A stretch of DNA of 7,073 nucleotides from an uncultured Bacilli bacterium (lineage in GTDB: Bacteria > Bacillota_I > Bacilli_A > RF39 > UBA660): positions 1 through 7,073 of the forward strand of contig CANROQ010000052.1 of assembly GCA_947632295.1 (NCBI GenBank). Direction: 5' to 3'. The notes under the pieces were generated by a model. It saw only the letters and a program-made list of their open reading frames with translations, had not been told where the DNA came from and did no database searches. Both the position numbers and the translations under genes were made by a program. Positions 1 to 4,120 of this stretch are shown here, piece after piece (positions within the stretch are counted from its first letter, which is position 1; each line of letters opens with the position of its first letter).

Positions 1-1
1 T

Positions 2-220
2 TCAATATATTCAGGTACAAGACAATATTCAGTACGAGGAAGTTCATGTGCAACTACAACTACTCAAAGTAGTGGTGGTTCTAGTGGTGGTTCCAGTGGT
101 GGTTCCAGTGGTGGTTCTAGTGGTGGTTCTAGTGGTTGTAGAGTTACTAACTGCCATCAGTGTTGTCAACAAGTTACAAGTGGAAGCAAATGTTCAACGT
201 GTTGCGAATGTTCGTATTAA
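2..220 (+). CDS. C-terminal part of a Ser/Gly-repeat protein with a cysteine-rich tail (5' end cut by window edge)
   Basis: An open frame enters from the left edge and ends at TAA 218-220, giving 72 visible residues. Residues 1-22 form a Ser/Thr-rich stretch with one Cys (C16). Residues 24-43 are five tandem copies of a Ser-Gly-Gly-Ser unit, and a sixth breaks off into Ser-Gly-Cys. The last 27 residues hold eight cysteines (C46, C51, C54, C55, C64, C67, C68, C70) in two similar C-x2-CC clusters. I do not recognise a named family. A flexible Gly/Ser linker before a compact Cys-rich end suggests a secreted or surface protein with a disulfide-bonded or metal-binding terminal module, but this is inference. 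The frame is supported over the overlapping frame starting at 48 because it is open from the first base and gives a coherent linker plus patterned cysteines. No start codon, signal peptide or anchor can be seen. Confidence 0.7.
   Translation, partial: SIYSGTRQYSVRGSSCATTTTQSSGGSSGGSSGGSSGGSSGGSSGCRVTNCHQCCQQVTSGSKCSTCCECSY
71..136 (+). repeat. 12-bp tandem repeat encoding the Ser/Gly linker
   Basis: Five contiguous 12-bp units AGTGGTGGTTCY (71-82, 83-94, 95-106, 107-118, 119-130) are followed by a partial sixth. They differ only at the last base (T or C). The unit is a multiple of three, so gain or loss of copies changes linker length without shifting the frame. The near-identity at DNA level suggests recent expansion by slippage. 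Confidence 0.9.
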
Positions 221-259
221 TGTTTTAAAAATTTTATCAAGTTATAGTTATAAAAAAAG

Positions 260-312
260 TTTGCAACAAATATAATATTTATATTGACTCATTTATATAT
301 ATTTGTTGCAAA
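260..312. repeat. 15-bp perfect inverted repeat (hairpin) between two genes
   Basis: Arms 260-274 (TTTGCAACAAATATA) and 298-312 are exact reverse complements separated by 23 AT-rich bases. On the + strand the right arm is followed by AATTATTGAT, a poor U-tract. On the - strand the hairpin is followed by C and seven Ts (complement of 252-259), which is the better terminator geometry although no - strand gene is seen. It could end the upstream transcript, act in both directions, or serve as a protein-binding palindrome. The -35 of the next promoter starts four bases beyond it. Confidence 0.8.
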
Positions 313-315
313 TTA

Positions 316-345
316 TTGATAAAAATGTTTTCACATATATATACT
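316..345 (+). promoter_or_regulatory. Probable promoter of the lipoprotein gene
   Basis: TTGATA (316-321) and TATACT (340-345) are separated by 18 bases, close to the vegetative sigma consensus. The predicted start near 352 leaves about 60 bases of leader before the ATG at 415. In such AT-rich DNA chance matches are common, so confidence is moderate. Confidence 0.5.
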
Positions 346-400
346 ATTTAAGTAAAATTTAATATGTGATATACGCAAAATTACAACATTACAAAAATGA

Positions 401-407
401 AAAGGAG
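401..407 (+). promoter_or_regulatory. Shine-Dalgarno that sets the lipoprotein start
   Basis: AAAGGAG lies seven bases before ATG 415. An in-frame ATG at 397 would place this site inside the coding region and add six residues ahead of the signal peptide. The downstream ATG is therefore the likely start. Confidence 0.85.
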
Positions 408-414
408 CAAAGTG

Positions 415-843
415 ATGAAAAAAATAATATTATTATCATTTTTATCTTTAATATTGATGACAGGATGTGGTTGCAACAAAAAAGAAGATAATGGGAATGA
501 TGAAAATAATATAGTAGAAAATCCAAACATAATGCAAACACCAGAAATGCTGGAAAATCAGGTAATTCAAGAATTAGAATTTAAATGTACAAATTTAACA
601 TATGATGGGAATATAACATCATTGGAAAGTCAAGTAACGAATACAAGTGATAAGACAATAACGTTATCAATAGTTATAGTAACAATAAAATATTTGAGTG
701 CTGAATCTAATAAGTATAGTGAATTAGAAATGAAAATAGATTTTGGAGAATCAATACAACCAGGTGAGACCCTTTCAGCATTAAATACAGTTAATGCTAA
801 TTTAGGAAAAGTATTAGGCATTGAATATCGTATTGTTAGATAA
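415..843 (+). CDS. Small lipoprotein with an FxLYD-like domain
   Basis: The product is 142 residues and predicted to be a membrane-anchored lipoprotein on the outer face of the cytoplasmic membrane. A Lys-Lys start, a hydrophobic stretch (residues 4-15) and the lipobox M-T-G-C (Cys18) are clear; Met rather than Leu at -3 is slightly atypical. Residues 19-48 are a hydrophilic Asn/Asp/Glu linker. Residues 50-142 look like the Ig-like beta-sandwich of FxLYD-type domains: L-E-F, a T-Y-D-G turn, V-T-N-T-S-D (74-79), and I-Q-P-G-E-T (114-119) before the final strands. Function is unknown; related small lipoproteins are common in gut Bacillota. It appears monocistronic, between its own promoter and a hairpin terminator. 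Isoleucine is mostly ATA here (about 12 of 15), whereas era prefers ATT, hinting at a different history. Confidence 0.85.
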   Translation: MKKIILLSFLSLILMTGCGCNKKEDNGNDENNIVENPNIMQTPEMLENQVIQELEFKCTNLTYDGNITSLESQVTNTSDKTITLSIVIVTIKYLSAESNKYSELEMKIDFGESIQPGETLSALNTVNANLGKVLGIEYRIVR

Positions 844-853
844 AATATTTAGT

Positions 854-880
854 AAAGAGAAGAGAAATCTTCTTTTTATT
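854..880 (+). terminator. Intrinsic terminator after the lipoprotein gene
   Basis: Arms 854-863 and 868-877 pair over 10 bp with one G-U, enclosing a GAAA tetraloop. The distal arm ends in a run of five Ts followed by ATT. It begins 11 bases after the lipoprotein stop codon. Confidence 0.8.
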
Positions 881-986
881 ATGTTTTATTAAAATAAAAA
901 AATATATAATTATAGTTATTAAAAATTAAATATAGAAAATTATGTATTATTATAATATAATTAAATTAGAAATCTTACTAAAACCA

Positions 987-1000
987 TGATATAATATAAT
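987..1000 (+). promoter_or_regulatory. cdd: Extended -10 promoter of the cdd-era-recO operon
   Basis: TG (987-988) sits one base before TATAAT (990-995), a textbook extended -10. A second TATAAT overlaps at 995-1000. No good -35 is seen (TTAGAA at 966-971 is a weak match, 18-base spacer). Transcription would start near 1002, leaving a short leader of about 25 bases with GAGG at 1018-1021. Confidence 0.6.
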
Positions 1001-1028
1001 TGTATGATTTAGGAAATGAGGAATTAAA

Positions 1029-1418
1029 ATGTATCAAAAATTATTAAATTTATTAAATAATTCTTATGCACCATATTCTAAATTTAAAGTGGCGGCTATA
1101 GTCAAAATGAAAGATGGAACGGAATTTAATGGTGTTAATGTCGAAAATGCTTCTTATGGAGCAGCAATTTGTGCTGAGAGAAGCGCTATTGTAAGTGCTG
1201 TTAGTAATGGTTATAAAAAAGGAGATTTTGACTCTTTGTATGTTATGTGTGGTGATAGTAATACGATTAGTACTTGTTGTTTTATTTGTAGACAAGTTAT
1301 ATCAGAATTTTTTGATAAAACTGCAAATGTAATTTGTTACGATAAAAATGGTAATTTTCGAGAATATTTGGTTAAAGATTTATGCCCATATCCTTTTGAT
1401 GTTGAGGATTTGAAATGA
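1029..1418 (+). CDS. cdd: Cytidine deaminase
   Basis: This enzyme of pyrimidine salvage deaminates cytidine and deoxycytidine to uridine and deoxyuridine in the cytosol. Its 129 residues match the small homotetrameric class of roughly 130-136. The N-terminal Y-A-P-Y-S-K-F segment (13-19) is typical. N37 and E39 in N-V-E-N fit the ribose-binding pair. C48-A-E50 supplies one zinc ligand and the proton-shuttle Glu, and C84-x2-C87 followed by R-Q supplies the other two zinc ligands. The usual Ser-Pro-Cys-Gly before the second cluster is Thr82-Cys83-Cys84-Phe85, so the conserved Pro is a Cys and the Gly a Phe. The zinc ligands are intact and activity is expected. GAGG (1018-1021) lies seven bases before the ATG. 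It is first in the operon, and its TGA stop overlaps the era ATG by four bases (ATGA), implying coupling. The cdd-era pairing is classic in Bacillota. Confidence 0.95.
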   Translation: MYQKLLNLLNNSYAPYSKFKVAAIVKMKDGTEFNGVNVENASYGAAICAERSAIVSAVSNGYKKGDFDSLYVMCGDSNTISTCCFICRQVISEFFDKTANVICYDKNGNFREYLVKDLCPYPFDVEDLK

Positions 1419-2302
1419 GATCAGGTTTTGTAGGATTAATTGGAAGACCAAATGTTGGTAAATCGACTTTGATGAATCTTATTGTCGGTAAAAAAATTGC
1501 GATAACATCTAATAAACCTCAAACAACTAGAAATATAATTCAAGGTATATATAATGATGATGATTCGCAAATTGTTTTTGTTGATACACCAGGTATTCAT
1601 AAACCTAATCATAAATTAGGCAAATATTTAAATAGACAGGCTTATTATAGTATTGATGATGTCGATGTTATTTTATTTTTAGTCGATGCTAGTCAAAATT
1701 TAGGTAGTGGTGATAAATATATTATCGAAAGGTTTGCTAGTTTAAATAAACCAGTTATTCTAATTTTAAATAAGATTGATAAATTGACTAAAGAAGAAAT
1801 TTTGTTAAAAATTACTGAATATAAAGATTTATATGATTTTTGCGAAATTGTGCCAGTATCGGCTTTAAAAGATAAAAATATCGATACTTTAATTAACGTT
1901 TTAAAACAATATTTAACAGATAATATTAAGTATTTTTCTAATGAACAAATTACAAACAAATCAAATGAATTTATTATTTCGGAATTAGTTCGTGAAAAAA
2001 TTTTTAATTTAACTGATGATGAGGTTCCACATTCTATAACTTGTATTGTCGAACATATGGAAGATGCAAAAGATAAGATGATTATTAATGTTTGCGTTAT
2101 TGTCGATCGCGATAATTTAAAGAAAATTATCATCGGTCATAATGGTAGTAAAGTTAAAGAAATTGGTATAAAAGCACGAAAAGATATCGAAAAATTTGTT
2201 GGTAAAAAAGTGTTTTTGGAGATATATGTTAAAACAATAAAAAAATGGCGTGATAAAGAAAAATATTTAGCCGAATTTGGTTATAATGATTTTGAATTAT
2301 AA
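1415..2302 (+). CDS. era: GTPase Era, 16S rRNA/30S maturation
   Basis: Era is an essential GTPase that binds the 3' end of 16S rRNA and assists 30S subunit assembly, acting in the cytosol and at the membrane. The 295-residue length is normal. The GTPase domain shows G1 (G-R-P-N-V-G-K-S, 10-17), the switch I segment K-P-Q-T-T-R-N (34-40), G3 D-T-P-G (57-60), G4 N-K-I-D (119-122) and G5 S-A-L (149-151). The linker has the Era-type V-R-E-K-I-F and E-V-P-H-S signatures (192-207). The C-terminal KH domain carries I-I-I-G-H-N-G-S (238-245), the G-x-x-G loop that binds RNA. The start overlaps the cdd stop and GAGG (1404-1407) precedes it by seven bases. The N-terminus is a few residues shorter than in Bacillus, beginning directly at the S-G-F-V strand. 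Confidence 0.98.
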   Translation: MRSGFVGLIGRPNVGKSTLMNLIVGKKIAITSNKPQTTRNIIQGIYNDDDSQIVFVDTPGIHKPNHKLGKYLNRQAYYSIDDVDVILFLVDASQNLGSGDKYIIERFASLNKPVILILNKIDKLTKEEILLKITEYKDLYDFCEIVPVSALKDKNIDTLINVLKQYLTDNIKYFSNEQITNKSNEFIISELVREKIFNLTDDEVPHSITCIVEHMEDAKDKMIINVCVIVDRDNLKKIIIGHNGSKVKEIGIKARKDIEKFVGKKVFLEIYVKTIKKWRDKEKYLAEFGYNDFEL

Positions 2303-2332
2303 ATTTAAAAATTTTTGAATAAATAAAAAAAA

Positions 2333-2364
2333 TTTAATCACTATATATATGAAAGGTGATTAAA
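2333..2364 (+). promoter_or_regulatory. Leader hairpin overlapping the yqzL Shine-Dalgarno
   Basis: TTTAATCAC (2333-2341) is the exact reverse complement of GTGATTAAA (2356-2364), a 9-bp stem with a 14-base loop. The ATG of yqzL begins on the next base (2365). The Shine-Dalgarno AAAGGTGA (2352-2359) is half in the loop and half in the stem, so folding would partly hide it. Whether it regulates translation is inference; the stem is AT-rich and only moderately stable. Confidence 0.5.
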
Positions 2365-2451
2365 ATGAAAAAAGATTTATTATGGGATTTATTTAAACAT
2401 ACAGGAAAAATTGAATATTATATTAAATATAAACAAGAAAAAGGAAAGTAG
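2365..2451 (+). CDS. yqzL: YqzL family small protein
   Basis: A 28-residue product starting at ATG 2365, with an AAAGGTG Shine-Dalgarno just upstream, and ending at TAG 2449-2451. It matches the core of the YqzL family: a Leu-Trp-x-x-Phe motif (Trp7, Phe10), Thr13-Gly14, then an aromatic segment (Tyr18-Tyr19, Tyr22-Lys23). In Bacillus, yqzL lies between era and recO, exactly as here, which strongly supports a real gene despite its size. It is shorter than the Bacillus protein of about 45-50 residues, keeping only the conserved N-terminal part. Function is unknown. Its stop codon touches the start region of the next gene, and AAGGA (2441-2445) near its end serves as that gene's ribosome site. 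Confidence 0.85.
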   Translation: MKKDLLWDLFKHTGKIEYYIKYKQEKGK

Positions 2452-2453
2452 TG

Positions 2454-2690
2454 ATGATTTTGGAAGTAGTAGTTGGTGGCGTTTATCGACATTTTAAGGG
2501 TACTTTACATAAAGTTATTTGTCTTGCTCGTCATTCAGAAACAGAGGAAGAATTAGTTATCTATACTCATGGAACTGATATTTGGGCAAGGCCAATCTCT
2601 TCATTTACTTCATTAGTTGATTTAAAAAAATATCCAAATGCAAGCCAAAAATATCGCTTTGAGTTAGTTGATAATGGTAACGAAAGTTGA
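2454..2690 (+). CDS. DUF1653 domain protein
   Basis: A 78-residue cytosolic protein of unknown function. The DUF1653 signatures are clear: V-Y-R-H-F-K-G (10-16), A-R-H-S-E-T (25-30), L-V-I-Y (34-37) and W-A-R-P (44-47), followed by the Phe-x-Phe/Glu-rich end. The domain fills the whole protein, as is usual for the family. ATG 2454 is chosen, with AAGGA eight bases upstream; GTG 2451 is an alternative start that would overlap the yqzL stop by one base. The end overlaps recO by 17 bases in another frame, indicating translational coupling. DUF1653 proteins are often loose single genes, so its place between yqzL and recO is notable. No partner or substrate can be inferred from the sequence alone. 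Confidence 0.88.
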   Translation: MILEVVVGGVYRHFKGTLHKVICLARHSETEEELVIYTHGTDIWARPISSFTSLVDLKKYPNASQKYRFELVDNGNES

Positions 2691-3411
2691 AGGAATTGTC
2701 GTCAGTGAAACACCATATAGCGAATCTAGTAAAATTTTAAATGTTATTACAAGAGAATATGGTGTTATTGGAATTTTATCAAAAGGATGTAAATCTTTAA
2801 AAAGTCCGCTTCGAAGTGTCAGTTCCAAACTTACTTATGGTTATTTTAATATTCAATATAAACAAGATAAGTTATCAATTTTGATGAGTGTTGATGTAAT
2901 TGATAATTTGAAAAATATTAAAACTGATTTAACGCTAAAATCTCTTAGTTATGCCTGTTTTATTTTAGAATTGACGTCGCAAGTTATGAAACATAATTAT
3001 AATGATAATATTTTTAATTTAATGTTAGCCGCAATTTTAAAAATTAATGAAGGATTTGACCCTTTAGTTATTACCAATATTTTGGAGTTAAAATATTTAG
3101 ATTATTTGGGAGTAATGCCGGTTTTAGATGGCTGTGCTGTTTGTGGAAGTCAAACTTCTATTGCGACACTTTCAAGTTCGAGAGGTGGATTTGTTTGTAA
3201 TAATTGTCGTCGTAATGAAAAATTAGTTGATGCTAAAACGATAAAATTAATTAGAATGTTTTATTATGTCGATATATCTAAAATTACGAATTTAGATGTA
3301 TCATTAAAAATTAAATTGGAAATCAATAGTTTTTTAGATGAATATTATGATTTGTATACAGGATTATATTTAAAATCTAAAAAGTTTATTGAAGAATTAA
3401 ATAAACTGTAA
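2674..3411 (+). CDS. recO: DNA repair protein RecO
   Basis: RecO works with RecR and RecF to load RecA onto SSB-coated single-stranded DNA during gap repair and recombination. The 245 residues match the family length of about 240-260. The N-terminal OB fold (about 1-80) opens with V-E-G-I-V-V and contains T-R-E-Y-G (26-30) and the basic S-K-G-C-K segment (36-40). The helical C-terminal domain contains L-E-L-K-Y-L-D-Y-L-G (137-146), then a four-Cys zinc site C154-x2-C157 and C175-x2-C178. ATG 2674 gives the usual RecO N-terminus; TTG 2668 is a less likely alternative. There is no clear Shine-Dalgarno, consistent with translation coupled to the DUF1653 gene it overlaps by 17 bases. It is last in the operon, and a strong terminator begins within its stop codon. 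Confidence 0.96.
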   Translation: MVTKVEGIVVSETPYSESSKILNVITREYGVIGILSKGCKSLKSPLRSVSSKLTYGYFNIQYKQDKLSILMSVDVIDNLKNIKTDLTLKSLSYACFILELTSQVMKHNYNDNIFNLMLAAILKINEGFDPLVITNILELKYLDYLGVMPVLDGCAVCGSQTSIATLSSSRGGFVCNNCRRNEKLVDAKTIKLIRMFYYVDISKITNLDVSLKIKLEINSFLDEYYDLYTGLYLKSKKFIEELNKL

Positions 3412-3459
3412 ATAATTTATCTATTTATATATGTTTAGACTAGATAAGTTATTTTTTTT
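3411..3459 (+). terminator. Intrinsic terminator of the cdd-recO operon
   Basis: Arms 3411-3423 and 3441-3453 pair over 13 bp with a single T-G wobble around a 17-base loop. Ts fill 3452-3459, the first two lying in the distal arm. The left arm begins with the last base of the recO stop codon. Confidence 0.88.
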
Positions 3460-3469
3460 CGATTATAAT
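3441..3469 (+). promoter_or_regulatory. Promoter of the PAP2-family gene, embedded in the terminator
   Basis: TAGATA (3441-3446, four of six to TTGACA) and a perfect TATAAT (3464-3469) are spaced by 17 bases. The -35 lies in the distal arm of the recO terminator and the spacer contains the T-tract. Predicted start is near 3476, just before the ribosome site, supporting ATG 3491 as the real start. Confidence 0.6.
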
Positions 3470-3490
3470 ATTTATAGAGTAGGTGAAGTT

Positions 3491-3934
3491 ATGGAAAAAT
3501 TTATTTATTTGATTGTACCTTTTTTTTCAGCTATAACAGCGCAAATTATAAAGTTTATTGGAGAATCTATCAAATATCATAAACTTAATTGGGAACGATT
3601 ATTTAATGGTAATGGTGGTATGCCTAGTACCCATACTTCGTTTACTTTTTCGCTAGCTATCACCATTGGTATTTTACAAGGTTTTTCTAGTCCATTATTT
3701 GCTATTGCTTTAGTAGTTTCCTGTGTAGTTGGTTATGATTCGATGGGACTTAGAATGGAAAGTGGTAAACAAGCAATTGCGATTAATAAAATTGCTGATG
3801 AAATATTTTTTCGAAATACTAAAATTGGCATTCAACATTTAAAAGAACAACTTGGTCATAAACCAATCGAAGTTGTTATGGGAATTATATGGGCTATTAT
3901 TTGTGCAGTTTTTTTAACTAGTTTTATTGTATAA
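3491..3934 (+). CDS. yuiD: Divergent PAP2 family (YuiD/DUF212) membrane protein
   Basis: A 147-residue integral membrane protein related to Bacillus YuiD, of the divergent PAP2 (acid phosphatase/vanadium-dependent haloperoxidase-like) family. The hallmark G-G-M-P-S-T-H (42-48) corresponds to the P-S-x-H phosphatase motif. Y-D-S-M-G-L-R (82-88) and L-G-H-K-P-I-E-V (121-128) are the other conserved blocks. Hydrophobic segments near 5-21, 52-82 and 129-147 suggest several membrane passes. The substrate is unknown; related PAP2 enzymes dephosphorylate lipid phosphates. ATG 3491 is preferred: AGGTG (3481-3485) is five bases upstream and a perfect -10 lies before it. An in-frame ATG at 3431 lies in the terminator loop, upstream of the promoter, and would add a polar N-terminus. 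No terminator is seen before the tRNA gene, so some read-through is likely. Confidence 0.93.
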   Translation: MEKFIYLIVPFFSAITAQIIKFIGESIKYHKLNWERLFNGNGGMPSTHTSFTFSLAITIGILQGFSSPLFAIALVVSCVVGYDSMGLRMESGKQAIAINKIADEIFFRNTKIGIQHLKEQLGHKPIEVVMGIIWAIICAVFLTSFIV

Positions 3935-3939
3935 ATTAG

Positions 3940-3968
3940 TTGAATTTGTAAAATGATTGTAGTACAAT
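3940..3968 (+). promoter_or_regulatory. Promoter of tRNA-Gln
   Basis: TTGAAT (3940-3945) and TACAAT (3963-3968) have an ideal 17-base spacer. The predicted start near 3975 lies about five bases before the mature tRNA. Confidence 0.75.
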
Positions 3969-3979
3969 AATTATGGGAT

Positions 3980-4053
3980 TGCCTCATAGCCAAGCGGTAA
4001 GGCATTGGACTCTGACTCCATGATCGCTAGTTCGAATCTAGCTGAGGCAGCCA
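3980..4053 (+). tRNA. trnQ: tRNA-Gln (anticodon CTG)
   Basis: A 74-base cloverleaf with the CCA end encoded. The acceptor stem TGCCTCA (3980-3986) pairs fully with TGAGGCA (4043-4049), with discriminator G. The U1-A72 pair is a Gln identity feature. The D-arm is GCC...GGC, the anticodon loop CTCTGAC has anticodon CTG at 4012-4014, and the T-arm GCTAG/CTAGC encloses TTCGAAT. The outermost anticodon-stem pair appears to be T-T, leaving four good pairs. It reads CAG, which is rare in these genes (CAA dominates), so a TTG isoacceptor presumably exists elsewhere. Confidence 0.97.
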
Positions 4054-4068
4054 TATTTTTTGCAATTT

Positions 4069-4088
4069 AAACACCGAATGGTGTTTTT
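4069..4088 (+). terminator. Terminator downstream of tRNA-Gln
   Basis: AAACACC (4069-4075) pairs with GGTGTTT (4080-4086) around a GAAT loop, with five Ts at 4084-4088. It lies 15 bases after the tRNA and four bases before the next promoter's TG element. Confidence 0.85.
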
Positions 4089-4091
4089 ATG

Positions 4092-4100
4092 TGTTATAAT
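4092..4100 (+). promoter_or_regulatory. Extended -10 promoter of the flavoprotein operon
   Basis: TG (4092-4093) followed by one base and TATAAT (4095-4100) gives a perfect extended -10. No -35 is evident because that position is occupied by the tRNA terminator. Transcription would start near 4107, just ahead of the AAGGTGG ribosome site (4111-4117). Confidence 0.65.
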
Positions 4101-4120
4101 TTTTATATAGAAGGTGGATT

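Noticed and set aside
71..136. CRISPR-like array
   Set aside because: The 12-bp units are contiguous with no spacers and lie in a coding frame; it is a coding minisatellite.
48..275. A 75-codon frame rich in Val-Val-Val and Leu
   Set aside because: It is the out-of-frame reading of the 12-bp Ser/Gly repeat. The frame ending at 220 is open from the window edge and gives a coherent linker and patterned cysteines.
630..2133. Reverse-strand frames at 630-821, 1053-1295 and 1693-2133
   Set aside because: They lie wholly inside the lipoprotein, cdd and era genes, have no recognisable motifs, and reflect shadow coding in AT-rich DNA.
3431..3490. Upstream ATG extension of the PAP2-family gene
   Set aside because: It lies in the terminator loop and upstream of the -10 box, lacks a Shine-Dalgarno and would add a polar N-terminus not typical of the family.
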